A model generated the notes under the pieces. The model was not told where the DNA came from, did no database searches, and was given only the letters and a program-made list of their open reading frames with translations. The position numbers were made by a program, and so were the translations under genes. Shown one piece after another: positions 1 through 8,861 of a DNA stretch of 64,000 nt; positions within the stretch are counted from its first letter, which is position 1; each line of letters opens with the position of its first letter. Source of the DNA: Edaphocola aurantiacus (GTDB lineage: Bacteria > Bacteroidota > Bacteroidia > Chitinophagales > Chitinophagaceae); assembly GCF_019797745.1 (NCBI RefSeq), contig NZ_VOSI01000003.1:310001-374000 (forward strand), in the 5' to 3' direction.

Positions 1-865
1 TGAATTTGATAAAGCTGTTCCGGAATTTATTAAGGCCATACAATATGCGGCCTCTCAAAAGAATATCCCTTTTATTCCCATAAAAGTTACCGGTTTTGCC
101 CGTTTCAGCCTGCTTGAAAAAGTGCATGCGCAGGTACCTCTGAATGCTGACGAAGAAAAAGAATATGCGAGAGTGCAGGATCGTATCGATGCGATCTGCA
201 GCGTTGCCAATGATCATAATCTCATGATCCTGGTAGATGCAGAAGAATCCTGGATACAAAGACCGGTAGACGAACTGACTGACGCCATGATGGAGCGCTA
301 TAACAAAGGGAAAGTTGTTGTATTCAATACCTTCCAGTTATATTGCCACGATCGCCTGGCTTTCCTGAAAGTTTCGCATGAGCGTGCAAAAGACAAAGGG
401 TATATACTGGGTGCCAAGCTGGTACGCGGTGCTTATATGGAAAAAGAAAGAAGCCGTGCTATTGAAATGGGCTACCAGAGCCCCATTCAGCCAGATAAAG
501 CATCTACTGATAAAGATTACAATGCAGCAGTATCGTATTGTCTGAATCATCATGAAGCAATCGCTACATTTATAGGAACACATAATGAAGACAGCTGCCT
601 GATTGCGGCTGATATCATGAAACAAAAAGGATTGCCAAACGATACGCCTAAAGTGTATTTTGCGCAATTGTTCGGTATGAGTGATAATATGACCTTCAAC
701 CTGGCCAATGAAGGATACCATGCCTCTAAATACCTTCCTTACGGTCCGGTAAAAGATGTAATCCCTTACCTGATGCGCCGTGCACAGGAAAATACTTCAG
801 TAAAAGGACAAACCGGCCGGGAGTTGTCACTGATCAAAAAAGAAATTCAAAGAAGAAAATTGTAA
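1..865 (+). CDS. Proline dehydrogenase, 5' end cut by window edge
   Basis: Oxidises L-proline to 1-pyrroline-5-carboxylate with FAD, the first step of proline catabolism. The reading frame is open from base 2 and runs into the window from the left, so the true start lies outside. Family signatures are clear: LVRGAYMEKER near nt 419-451 (substrate-binding arginine loop), THNEDS near nt 580-600, and a C-terminal helix around YGPVKDVIPYLMRRAQEN. It is the stand-alone Bacteroidota form: no P5C dehydrogenase domain follows before the stop at 863-865. An in-frame GTG at 122 is internal to the ProDH fold and is not a start. Family assignment is firm; length and regulation cannot be seen. Confidence 0.93.
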   Translation, partial: EFDKAVPEFIKAIQYAASQKNIPFIPIKVTGFARFSLLEKVHAQVPLNADEEKEYARVQDRIDAICSVANDHNLMILVDAEESWIQRPVDELTDAMMERYNKGKVVVFNTFQLYCHDRLAFLKVSHERAKDKGYILGAKLVRGAYMEKERSRAIEMGYQSPIQPDKASTDKDYNAAVSYCLNHHEAIATFIGTHNEDSCLIAADIMKQKGLPNDTPKVYFAQLFGMSDNMTFNLANEGYHASKYLPYGPVKDVIPYLMRRAQENTSVKGQTGRELSLIKKEIQRRKL

Positions 866-885
866 CCCTTTTAACCCTCCAGATA

Positions 886-2775
886 TTGCTGCGGTATACC
901 CTCATATTGCTGTTACTGTTGTTGCCTTTCCGCTACGGAATAGCACAGACAGGTGTATCGGCAGCTGATCGTTACCTTACCAGGGCAAACCTGTTTATGG
1001 GGGAAAAGAACCTGCGTAAAGCAGAACAGTTCTATAAAAAAGCACTCAATGCAGCACCGCATTCGCCGGAGGTGTACAGTATATTGGGTAAGTTTTATTT
1101 CGACCAGGGCCGGTACCAGGATGCCTCTTATGTATTCGAATCCGGCACCAAATCCTGTTCCGGTGGTACACAGATATTTGCTATTCCTCTTGCCAATGCA
1201 CTGATGCGGTCCGGTAATGCGGAGAAAGCAGGTATTGTGCTGCGTAGCTATCATGTATCTCCTCAGGCCAAACCACAACTGAAAGAAGAGGTAGCAGCCC
1301 TGCAACGCTCTATAGATTTTGGCCGCCTGATCGGGTATCATAAATACAATGTAAAAGTTACTTTGTTGGGTGATAGTGTGAATAGTGTCGATGACGATTA
1401 TTTTCCCTCATTTTCCGGGGTGCGTAAAGACCTTATTTTTACCCGCCGCAGCAATGGCCTGAATGAAGATTTTTTCATCAGCACGCTGGATAGTTGCGGA
1501 GACTGGACGCTGGCCCGGGATATGGGTTTCCCGCTCAATTCTCCTTTTCCTGAATGTGCACAGGTACGCTCCTTTAATGATAAGTACATGATCTATCAAA
1601 AGTGCGATAACCGTAGTCCCAATGGCTGGGAGATGGGTGGTTGTGATCTTTACCTGTCCTATGCTACAGCCTTTGGCTGGTCTGTACCACGTCCTTTTGG
1701 ATATACCATAAATACCACAGCATATGAAGGCATGCCGGCACTTGCTTCTGATGAGACGGCATTGTATTTTGTCAGCGACAGAGAAGGCGGGTATGGCGGC
1801 AAAGATATCTGGGTAAGCTATTTCAAAAAAGGATACTGGCAGGTGCCTGAGAATCTTGGCCCCGGTATCAATACAGATAAAGATGAGCTCACTCCGGTAA
1901 TCGCTGCCGATGGCAAGACACTATATTTCGCATCTAAAGGCCACAGTGGTTTCGGCGGTTTTGATATGTTTGTATCCCGCCAGCAACCCGATGGTAAATG
2001 GGCTAAGGCCATGAACCTGGGTACACCGGCAAACTCAAATTATGATGAGCTTTGCGGTACCGTGATCCTGAGAGGGGACACAATGTATTTTGCATCCAAT
2101 CGTCCCGGAGGCTATGGCGGACTTGATATTTATACCACAGACCTGCCTAAAGATTTTCGTCCGGTAGAAATGGCTATGCTTTGCGGATCTGTAAAAGATT
2201 TTGAAAGCGGTACACCGGTCACCCTTGCCGATATTACTGTTCAGACACAGGAAACGCAGGTGGTGTACAATCTAAAAAGTAATAAAGGTGATGGTAGTTT
2301 TTACCTTCCCTTACCTGCCGGTAAAACCTACCAGGTAAGTGCAGCACAGCGATATTATAATGACCTTTCCGATACCTTCAGGCTATATGGTATAGGCGCC
2401 ATGGATACGCTTCAGTTGCGCATGTTGCCCAAAGGTTATGTGCCCAATAAAAAGACAATTACTTTACTGCAGCTGAATATGGCAGACAGCGCGCTCTTAC
2501 AGCAGGATAGTTTCTGCCTGGTGCTGAACCGTGCACTGGCAGCTTATTCCGGCAAGATCACCGGTCTGGAACTGAATAGTTTTGTTTTGCGTACAGATAA
2601 TGGCTGGTTATATGATTACAGTGCCCAGCTGAAAGAATGTCTGTTTAAAATAGGCGTTACAGAGGAGTATATCACGAATAATATCTGGGAGGTGGCCAAA
2701 GATGCTCCTTCTGAAGCGGGAACAGACGTACAGCCGCCCGGCATGGTACTGATTACGTTGGAATACCTCGAGTAA
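886..2775 (+). CDS. Exported TPR and WD40-like (PD40) beta-propeller protein
   Basis: A 629-residue exported protein of unknown exact role. It has a very hydrophobic signal peptide ending near GIAQ, TPR repeats at about residues 28-95 (AERFY-type helices, YSILGKFYFDQGRYQDA), then several PD40 blades between about 255 and 430 marked by repeated S-D/N-R-x-GG-YGG-DIW/Y motifs. The C-terminal ~190 residues are not recognised. Bacteroidota proteins of this build often also carry an OmpA domain and accompany gliding or T9SS machinery; no OmpA domain is visible here. The start is TTG at 886, 20 bp after the proline dehydrogenase stop. The frame stays open upstream with a KKKIVTLLT-like stretch but no ATG, so the start is uncertain. 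Confidence 0.75.
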   Translation: MLRYTLILLLLLLPFRYGIAQTGVSAADRYLTRANLFMGEKNLRKAEQFYKKALNAAPHSPEVYSILGKFYFDQGRYQDASYVFESGTKSCSGGTQIFAIPLANALMRSGNAEKAGIVLRSYHVSPQAKPQLKEEVAALQRSIDFGRLIGYHKYNVKVTLLGDSVNSVDDDYFPSFSGVRKDLIFTRRSNGLNEDFFISTLDSCGDWTLARDMGFPLNSPFPECAQVRSFNDKYMIYQKCDNRSPNGWEMGGCDLYLSYATAFGWSVPRPFGYTINTTAYEGMPALASDETALYFVSDREGGYGGKDIWVSYFKKGYWQVPENLGPGINTDKDELTPVIAADGKTLYFASKGHSGFGGFDMFVSRQQPDGKWAKAMNLGTPANSNYDELCGTVILRGDTMYFASNRPGGYGGLDIYTTDLPKDFRPVEMAMLCGSVKDFESGTPVTLADITVQTQETQVVYNLKSNKGDGSFYLPLPAGKTYQVSAAQRYYNDLSDTFRLYGIGAMDTLQLRMLPKGYVPNKKTITLLQLNMADSALLQQDSFCLVLNRALAAYSGKITGLELNSFVLRTDNGWLYDYSAQLKECLFKIGVTEEYITNNIWEVAKDAPSEAGTDVQPPGMVLITLEYLE

Positions 2776-3120
2776 TTTTTTACCGGTATGGCTCCCGACC
2801 GGCATTTTTCTTCATATTTATAGCCCTTCATGTGCACCTTGATTACCTTTTGCCGGCAATCAGGGCTAAGTCATTTTGTGCTTTTATGGTAGATCAAGGT
2901 TTGTGTAGTCTTGTTATTTCATCATATAAGACACACAATATTATACTTGTATATACACTGTTTTTAAAATATAAAAAATCGGCTCTTTATTAAAATAATT
3001 AAAAATTATGAGATATATTAGAGAACTGATTATGGAGTAGAATGCTACTGCTTTTGTATAAAAGCGCTCCGGATGATTTTGAGTGATATTGGTATGCCCG
3101 TCAGATAATACATATTACCT
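2776..3120. other. AT-rich gene-free spacer with a nested inverted repeat
   Basis: 345 bp without a supportable gene. A nested inverted repeat lies at 2821-2868: outer arms TAGCCC/GGGCTA and an inner stem TGATT/AATCA, without a clear U-tract. It could be a weak terminator or a structured 3' end. The rest is AT-rich and no clear TAnnTTTG promoter element was found in front of the next gene. Confidence 0.4.
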
Positions 3121-3153
3121 GTGCTGTATAGCATCAATTGGCTCAAACACATT

Positions 3154-4677
3154 ATGAACATAACAGTGCTCCATACCTGTACCCTTAATCAACGCTTTTT
3201 ATTGTCTGTACTATCCGGCATCCTGATGGCGGTGCTGGTGATCCTGAATAATCCTTTGTGCTCCTTCATAGCCCTGGTTCCCCTTATTATCGCAATTCAT
3301 AAAGTACGCTTCAGACAAGCACTGGCATTAGGTTTTGTAAGTGGTAGTGTGCTGAGTCTCTTTACCAGTTACTGGATGTTGTATTCGGTTACAGAATTCA
3401 GTAATGGAAAATGGCTTGTAGCTGCCGGTGTCTATATTTTGAGCAGCGTACTCCTGGGTTTGGTGCTGTTGCTGGCAGCAGCAGTGCTCTATAAATTTGT
3501 CAATAACCGGCACAGTTTCCTGCTGCGTAGTCTGGGTATAGCCAGTGCCTGGGCTGTTTTTGAATTCCTGTTCAGCTACTTTCTGACCGGCTCTTTCTGG
3601 TTTCATCCTGCATTATATAAGGGACTTGTTTCCACTAATTTTTTGATTCAACCGGCCGTTTTTGGTGGGGGCATACTGATCTCTTTTTTTTGTGCCTGGG
3701 TCAATGCTGCATTGGCGCTGGCGCTCCTTGATCCGCATCGGAAATATTTCGGATACACGGTGCTGATCTTTGCGGCTTTTCTGGGCTTATCCTGTGCAGC
3801 ACTACTAATGTATCCGGAACCTGCTGATGCGGAAAAGACCAGGATAGCGGTCATTAATACCAATCAGCCTGTACACCAGAAATGGGATGAGCAAACAGGT
3901 AACCAGGCTGTGCAGGAAATGCTTCGGCTGAATGCAGAAGCCACGAAATTAAATGCTGGTCTGAAAATATGGACAGAAGCCGTTGTTCCCTGGACCTACC
4001 GTAAAGATGATGATTTCCTGAACGCTATTGTGGGTGCAGATAGCAGTCACCACAGCGGACATATCATTGGCCTGCTGACTGATGGTGCCGGTACAGAATT
4101 TTATAATTCGGCCTATTACCTGGAAGATATGCATGGTGTGGTGCAGCGCTACGATAAAAGGTTTCCGCTTGCCTATGCTGAGGTACCCTTAAGTATAGGT
4201 GCTATGCCCTTGCTTAAAGGGGCAGATGTGATCATCAGGCCAGGGCAGCACAGCGTTGTTTTTAATACCCTGGCCGGTCGTGCGGGTATTACTGTCTGTA
4301 ACGAATCTCTTGTCGATAAGGCTTATTACGGTTTAGCAGAGCAGCATGCCGATTTCCTGGTGGTGATCTCTAATGATGGCTGGATCGGAAACAGCGATTA
4401 CCTGCTGCGCCAGCACTTCTACAGCGCCCGCATGCACGCTGTGGCTAATCGGAAGGATATTGTAGTAAACAGTAACCTCGGTTATTCAGGAGCCTTTAGC
4501 AGCATGGGTACTGAGCTGCTTAAAAGAAAGGAGGAGGCCGGATTTGTGGAGCAGGTAACCCTTTCTAAAAATGATACCATGACATTCTATGCCCGGTATC
4601 CCTTGTTTTTCATTTGTTTTTATTTACTCTCTCTTCTATTATTGATTTACCCTCTAAACACCCCTAAAAAAGTATGA
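3154..4677 (+). CDS. Apolipoprotein N-acyltransferase-like protein (Lnt family)
   Basis: Membrane protein with an N-terminal block of about six to seven hydrophobic segments, a C-terminal nitrilase-type domain, and a final hydrophobic segment, which is the architecture of Lnt (N-acylation of the lipoprotein cysteine). The Glu-Lys-Cys triad is visible: E275 in WTEAVVPW, K335 in YDKRFPLAYAE and C382 in ITVCNES, followed by VISNDGWIGNS and an ARMHAVANRKDIV motif. The E and C motifs depart from the common PET and CYE forms, so this may be a paralog rather than the housekeeping enzyme. The start is ATG 3154; a GTG at 3121 is in frame. Its stop overlaps the start of the next gene (ATGA), so the two are probably translationally coupled. 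Confidence 0.8.
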   Translation: MNITVLHTCTLNQRFLLSVLSGILMAVLVILNNPLCSFIALVPLIIAIHKVRFRQALALGFVSGSVLSLFTSYWMLYSVTEFSNGKWLVAAGVYILSSVLLGLVLLLAAAVLYKFVNNRHSFLLRSLGIASAWAVFEFLFSYFLTGSFWFHPALYKGLVSTNFLIQPAVFGGGILISFFCAWVNAALALALLDPHRKYFGYTVLIFAAFLGLSCAALLMYPEPADAEKTRIAVINTNQPVHQKWDEQTGNQAVQEMLRLNAEATKLNAGLKIWTEAVVPWTYRKDDDFLNAIVGADSSHHSGHIIGLLTDGAGTEFYNSAYYLEDMHGVVQRYDKRFPLAYAEVPLSIGAMPLLKGADVIIRPGQHSVVFNTLAGRAGITVCNESLVDKAYYGLAEQHADFLVVISNDGWIGNSDYLLRQHFYSARMHAVANRKDIVVNSNLGYSGAFSSMGTELLKRKEEAGFVEQVTLSKNDTMTFYARYPLFFICFYLLSLLLLIYPLNTPKKV

Positions 4678-6461
4678 AAAGATACTACTTACTTTCATTA
4701 CTACTTATGGTTTGTACCGGTGCTTTTGCCCTTCCTACGGTCAATAGCCTGGAGCAGACGCAGTACCGCTGGCGCAATAACAATGGCAGCGAAGCAGCTG
4801 CCACCTGGAAAGCCGCAGCGAATACACCTGTTACGCAAACCAACTTTAATGAATCGCTGCGCCTGCGCACAGAGTATTACACCTTTGGTCTCAGCGGCTC
4901 CTTACCACTGGGCCAGAGCCTTGCTTATTCTAAAGACGGCGGCATTACCTGGACGCCTATAACAGAAACAACTACGAATGACTTTGTGTTGGTGCCCAGT
5001 GCCGCAGCACCACATGGTACCAACACAACCAATCAGCTGGGCACTGCTACCGGTGGCACATATGTAGCCGGAAAGATCGTATCTCAGAATACGCCCGCTT
5101 TGGGATTAAACCTGAACGTCGATGAACGTACCGAGATGGAATGGATCTTGCAACCTACTATTTTTTGTGAGAATGCAAAGACCTACCTTTTTGAATCGCA
5201 ATCGGTGACGGTAACCTCTGCAAGAGGACAGCTGACAACCAATTTCGGATGTGTAACACCTGTGGTAACCGTAGCACCCAGTATCTCCCGTTGCGGTACC
5301 GGCAGCCTGCAGTTAGTCGCCAGTATAGACGGTACAGGAGGTTCGCTTGTCTGGTGGTCTGCACCCACAGGCGGTACGATCATCGGAATAGGTAATAATG
5401 TTACGTCTCCCGTATATACTGCCAATACAACTGTGTACGTCGAAGGCAGAAGAAATGGTTGTGCGACAACCCGCATTCCGGTACAGATAATTGTAGACAA
5501 CGTTTCGCTGAGTATTGATGTGGCCGATGGTACCTATTGTGTGGATGATGTTTTATCCTTAACCACCAGCCCTTCTTATCCGGCAACTTATATCTATCAG
5601 TGGAATGATAACAGTACTGCAGCAGCATTGGATGTGGCTCCTACAAACGGTGTGCAGCACCAGTTCTGGGTTAAGGTGACCAGTCCCAATGGTTGTGTTA
5701 AGCGTGATACGGTACATGTAACGGTAAATCCTAAACTACAGGTGAATATCGGAAACGATACCATTGTCTGCTCCAATACGCCACTGACACTGGATGCGGG
5801 TAATCCGGGTGCTACATATCTCTGGAGTACCGGTGCGCAGACTCAGTCTATCACGACACTGACCGGTGGTACTTATACCGTAGCGGTAACCAATGATTAT
5901 GACTGTACTACTACAGATGAGATCGTTATCGGTGCGCGACTGGAAGCCTCTACTGACGGGTTCAACTTCATTCCGAAGTTTGAAATACAGCAGGGCAGGG
6001 TAGATTTTGCCCCGATCAATGCGCAGGCCGTAGATAGCTTTTACTGGGATTTCGGTGATGGCAATACCTCTCAACTTCAAGAACCGTCTCATGTATTTGC
6101 AGCAGAAGGCGATTATATTGTAAGCCTGAAAGTGAAGAATGATTGCGGGTTTATGGATACTGCACTGATGATCAATGTAGACATGGCACTGGGTGTGCGT
6201 GAAAGCAAGATTGGTAAAAATGATCTGAACGTATTCCCGGTACCGGCGGCAAATAAACTGACCGTCCTGTCAGAAACCGGCGATATTAAAATCATGAACA
6301 TTACTATATGCAATACACTGGGTCAGGTACAGAAAGAGCTACAGTATACTGGTGGTTCCCGACAAGAAATTGATGTGACGAACCAGCCTGCGGGCAACTA
6401 CTTTATGCGTATCGAAACGAATAAAGGTACGGCGTACAGACGCTTTAGTATTTCTAAATAA
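4674..6461 (+). CDS. Secreted T9SS cargo protein with Ig-like and PKD domains
   Basis: 595-residue exported protein. It has a signal peptide ending near GAFA, an unrecognised N-terminal region (residues ~20-180), an Ig-like stretch at ~195-270 (LVWWSAPTGGT followed by a YVEGRRNGC ending), a second beta-rich stretch with LWSTGAQTQSITTLTGGTY at ~380, and a PKD domain at ~455-500 with the FYWDFGDGN signature. The C terminus is a type A T9SS sorting domain (NVFPVPAANKLTV to the ending YRRFSISK). It overlaps the upstream Lnt-like gene by 4 bp. The T9SS would send it to the cell surface or medium; its ligand is unknown. A strong hairpin follows directly, so the Lnt-like gene and this one form the end of a transcription unit. 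Confidence 0.82.
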   Translation: MKRYYLLSLLLMVCTGAFALPTVNSLEQTQYRWRNNNGSEAAATWKAAANTPVTQTNFNESLRLRTEYYTFGLSGSLPLGQSLAYSKDGGITWTPITETTTNDFVLVPSAAAPHGTNTTNQLGTATGGTYVAGKIVSQNTPALGLNLNVDERTEMEWILQPTIFCENAKTYLFESQSVTVTSARGQLTTNFGCVTPVVTVAPSISRCGTGSLQLVASIDGTGGSLVWWSAPTGGTIIGIGNNVTSPVYTANTTVYVEGRRNGCATTRIPVQIIVDNVSLSIDVADGTYCVDDVLSLTTSPSYPATYIYQWNDNSTAAALDVAPTNGVQHQFWVKVTSPNGCVKRDTVHVTVNPKLQVNIGNDTIVCSNTPLTLDAGNPGATYLWSTGAQTQSITTLTGGTYTVAVTNDYDCTTTDEIVIGARLEASTDGFNFIPKFEIQQGRVDFAPINAQAVDSFYWDFGDGNTSQLQEPSHVFAAEGDYIVSLKVKNDCGFMDTALMINVDMALGVRESKIGKNDLNVFPVPAANKLTVLSETGDIKIMNITICNTLGQVQKELQYTGGSRQEIDVTNQPAGNYFMRIETNKGTAYRRFSISK

Positions 6462-6481
6462 TTGTATACAATTTTGTACAC

Positions 6482-6520
6482 AAAACAGTTGGTTTACCGA
6501 TCCGGTAAACCAACTGTTTT
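6482..6520 (+). terminator. Intrinsic terminator after the T9SS cargo gene
   Basis: Perfect 18-bp inverted repeat (6482-6499 with 6503-6520, loop ATC) with A-run and T-run flanks; works in principle in both directions. Confidence 0.88.
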
Positions 6521-6660
6521 CTTTTATGCAACTACACACCTTTAAGTGTATAGATAGTGTTTATATATATGTGTAGATAGGGTTACAGGCTATCCGATCT
6601 TTAATTTGGTGATATTGTTAAGAAATGGGAAGTGCTGTTTTTATTTATGTTTTAATTAGT

Positions 6661-6668
6661 TAACTTTG
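6661..6668 (+). promoter_or_regulatory. -7 element of the citrate synthase promoter
   Basis: TAACTTTG fits the Bacteroidota TAnnTTTG element, about 50 bp before the start codon. The expected TTTG box upstream is degenerate (TGTTTTTA near 6636). Confidence 0.6.
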
Positions 6669-6718
6669 TACCGCTCATAATAAAATGGGCCCTTTTTATA
6701 TTAAAATAAATTTTAAAT

Positions 6719-8041
6719 ATGGGATTCGTAAAAGACAGGTTTAAAGTCAAAGCTGATTCAGTAGCAGCAGAAATCAAACAAATTATTGCAGAGCACGGAA
6801 ATAAAGTTTTAGGAGAAACCACTATCGCACAAGCCTACCAGGGTATGAGAGGTATTATCGGTCTGATCACCGAGACATCTTTACTTGATGCAGAAGATGG
6901 TATCCGCTTTAGAGGCTATTCGATCCCGGAATTAAGAGAAAAATTACCTAAGGCCCCAGGTGGTACAGAACCATTACCGGAGGGCTTATTTTATTTAATG
7001 CTGATCGGTGAGTTACCTTCTGAAGAAGATGTAGAGCATTTATCTGCAACATTTGCCAGAAAATCTCATGTACCGAATTATGTGTTTGATGTAATTGAAA
7101 AATTACCGATTTCTACACACCCGATGACGCAGTTCTCTATTGCAATCACTGCATTACAGAAAGAGTCTATCTTCGCTAAAGAATACGCAAACGGCATCAA
7201 CAAAAAAGAATACTGGTCTTATATTTTTGAAGACTGTATGAACCTGATTGCACGCCTGCCGCGCATTGCAGCATATATCTATCGCAGAAAATATAAAAAC
7301 GGCGATCATATCCAACCTAACGGAATGCTGGACTGGGCGGGTAACTTCGCACACATGCTGGGTTACGATAACAAAGGTTTCTATGCATTAATGCGCCTGT
7401 ATTTAACGATCCATGCCGATCACGAAGGTGGTAATGTATCTGCACATGCAACGCACCTGGTAGGTTCTGCGCTGTCTGATCCTTACCTGTGTTTTGCATC
7501 CGGTATGAACGGTCTGGCAGGTCCGCTGCATGGCCTGGCTAACCAGGAAGTGGTAAAATGGATCGAAGATATGTGTCAGGAGCTGAATACAAATGCTCCG
7601 AACAAAGACCAGATCAGCGATTATATCAAGAAAACATTAACTGAAGGTAAAGTAGTTCCGGGTTACGGTCACGCAGTATTGCGTAAAACAGATCCACGTT
7701 TCACAGCACAGATGGAGTTTGCAAAAACACACTGTCCTGATGATCCTATGGTACAAACCGTATGGAATGTATATGCTGTGGCTCCGGAGATCCTGGGAGC
7801 TACCGGTAAAATCAAAAACCCATTCCCGAATGTTGATGCGCACAGTGGTGCATTACTGAAACACTTCGGACTGATTGAAGAAGAGTTCTACACAGTAATC
7901 TTCGGTGTAAGCCGTGCACTGGGTGTATTAGCAGGATTATGTTGGGACAGAGCTTTAGGATTCCCTATCGAGCGTCCTAAGTCTGTAGATACACACTGGA
8001 TCAAAGCTTTCATCAAAGGTGAAGCGGTAAAAGAAGACTAA
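6719..8041 (+). CDS. gltA: Citrate synthase, mitochondrial (eukaryotic) type
   Basis: Condenses acetyl-CoA and oxaloacetate to citrate at the entry of the TCA cycle, in the cytoplasm. The 440-residue protein follows the mitochondrial-type sequence closely: YQGMRGIIGLITETSLLDA, EDGIRFRGYSIPE and PLPEGLFYLMLIGELP near the N terminus. Catalytic residues are H271 in AGPLHGLANQE, H318 in VPGYGHAVLRKTDPR and D373 in NVDAHSG, matching H274, H320 and D375 of the pig heart enzyme. Monocistronic: own promoter at 6661, own terminator at 8058. Codon use is distinctly A/T-richer than the flanking genes (TTA leucines, AAA lysines), as seen for highly expressed genes here. Identification is firm. Confidence 0.96.
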   Translation: MGFVKDRFKVKADSVAAEIKQIIAEHGNKVLGETTIAQAYQGMRGIIGLITETSLLDAEDGIRFRGYSIPELREKLPKAPGGTEPLPEGLFYLMLIGELPSEEDVEHLSATFARKSHVPNYVFDVIEKLPISTHPMTQFSIAITALQKESIFAKEYANGINKKEYWSYIFEDCMNLIARLPRIAAYIYRRKYKNGDHIQPNGMLDWAGNFAHMLGYDNKGFYALMRLYLTIHADHEGGNVSAHATHLVGSALSDPYLCFASGMNGLAGPLHGLANQEVVKWIEDMCQELNTNAPNKDQISDYIKKTLTEGKVVPGYGHAVLRKTDPRFTAQMEFAKTHCPDDPMVQTVWNVYAVAPEILGATGKIKNPFPNVDAHSGALLKHFGLIEEEFYTVIFGVSRALGVLAGLCWDRALGFPIERPKSVDTHWIKAFIKGEAVKED

Positions 8042-8057
8042 GATTCTTTATTTTATA

Positions 8058-8088
8058 AAAAGCGCCCATGCATTGCATGGGCGCTTTT
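8058..8088 (+). terminator. Intrinsic terminator after citrate synthase
   Basis: 15-bp inverted repeat with core GCGCCCATGCA/TGCATGGGCGC followed by TTTTGTTTTT. Confidence 0.9.
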
Positions 8089-8127
8089 GTTTTTACAAAA
8101 CGATGATATTATATTCTATAATTTAAT

Positions 8128-8135
8128 TACTTTTG
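8128..8135 (+). promoter_or_regulatory. -7 element of the GntR regulator promoter
   Basis: TACTTTTG, a match to TAnnTTTG. It ends 3 bp before the inferred operator at 8139, so the operator would cover the transcription start. Confidence 0.62.
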
Positions 8136-8138
8136 CAA

Positions 8139-8157
8139 ACATCTGATGATATGATGT
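8139..8157. promoter_or_regulatory. GntR operator 1 (autoregulation)
   Basis: ACATCTGATGATATGATGT, a 19-bp site with inverted ends ACATC and GATGT. The same spaced motif occurs at 8827-8845 in front of the MFS gene. It lies between the -7 element and the start codon of the GntR gene, so binding would block transcription. Confidence 0.72.
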
Positions 8158-8811
8158 ATGATGCAATTACAAAAAAAATCTCTGGCGCAGGAACTGGCCG
8201 ATACGCTGCAGCATAGTATAGAACGGGGTGTATTTCCTGTCGACTCCCGCTTGCCTACAGAGCCCGAACTGATGAAAAAGTTTGGGGTAGGGCGCTCCAC
8301 TGTTCGCGAAGCGATCAAGTACCTGGCGCAGTCCGGCTTTGTATCTGTACAGCAGGGGCTGGGCACCTTTGTGATCAGCCATACCGGTAATGGTGCATTG
8401 GATGCAAAAATTGAGCATGCCAAGTTCGCAGAGATATTTGAAGTAAGACAATTGCTGGAGATAAAGGTAGTAGAGAAGGCCGCTACGCACCGGACTACAG
8501 CACAGCTCAGCCAGATGAGTAAAGCACTGAAAGAACGGAAGCGTTATGCCCTTAAGGGGGAGATGGCAGCCTGTATACAGGCCGATATTGACTTTCATAC
8601 AACTGTTGCGGAGAGTTGCGGCAATATGATCCTGTGTGAATTGTACAAAACCCTTTCGACACATGTAAGCAAGTTTTTCCTGACCGTATACAAGGATACC
8701 ACCTCCTTTATCGAGTCTCAGGAGCTGCATGAGGCATTGCTACTGCATATTAAAGAGCGCAATGCTGACAAAGCATTAACCGTTGCACAATCTATTATCG
8801 GCATCATTTAA
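8158..8811 (+). CDS. FadR-subfamily GntR transcriptional regulator
   Basis: 217-residue regulator. The N-terminal winged helix (residues ~1-70) has the GntR signature: LADTLQHSIERG, LPTEPELMKKFGVGRSTVREA and GFVSVQQGLGTFV. The C-terminal FCD ligand domain (~85-210) has EVRQLLEIKVVEKAA, DIDFHTTVAESCGN and HEALLLHIKERNADKA, with the D and H residues that usually hold a metal and a small carboxylate. It sits directly upstream of an MFS pump; both carry the same 19-bp palindromic site, so it likely represses itself and the pump until a ligand binds. The start is ATG 8158 (ATG 8161 also possible); the site to the left leaves almost no leader. Confidence 0.9.
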   Translation: MMQLQKKSLAQELADTLQHSIERGVFPVDSRLPTEPELMKKFGVGRSTVREAIKYLAQSGFVSVQQGLGTFVISHTGNGALDAKIEHAKFAEIFEVRQLLEIKVVEKAATHRTTAQLSQMSKALKERKRYALKGEMAACIQADIDFHTTVAESCGNMILCELYKTLSTHVSKFFLTVYKDTTSFIESQELHEALLLHIKERNADKALTVAQSIIGII

Positions 8812-8826
8812 TTTTTTTAATAACAA

Positions 8827-8845
8827 ACATCAGATGACCTGATGT
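8827..8845. promoter_or_regulatory. GntR operator 2 (upstream of the MFS pump)
   Basis: ACATCAGATGACCTGATGT. The inverted repeat extends to AAACATCAG/CTGATGTTT (8825-8847). Same motif and length as the site at 8139-8157; 17 bp before the MFS start codon. Confidence 0.75.
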
Positions 8846-8861
8846 TTAAGACTTGTTTTTT

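Noticed and set aside
122-865. Short proline dehydrogenase starting at GTG 122
   Set aside because: The frame is open and family-like from base 2, so the gene begins left of the window.
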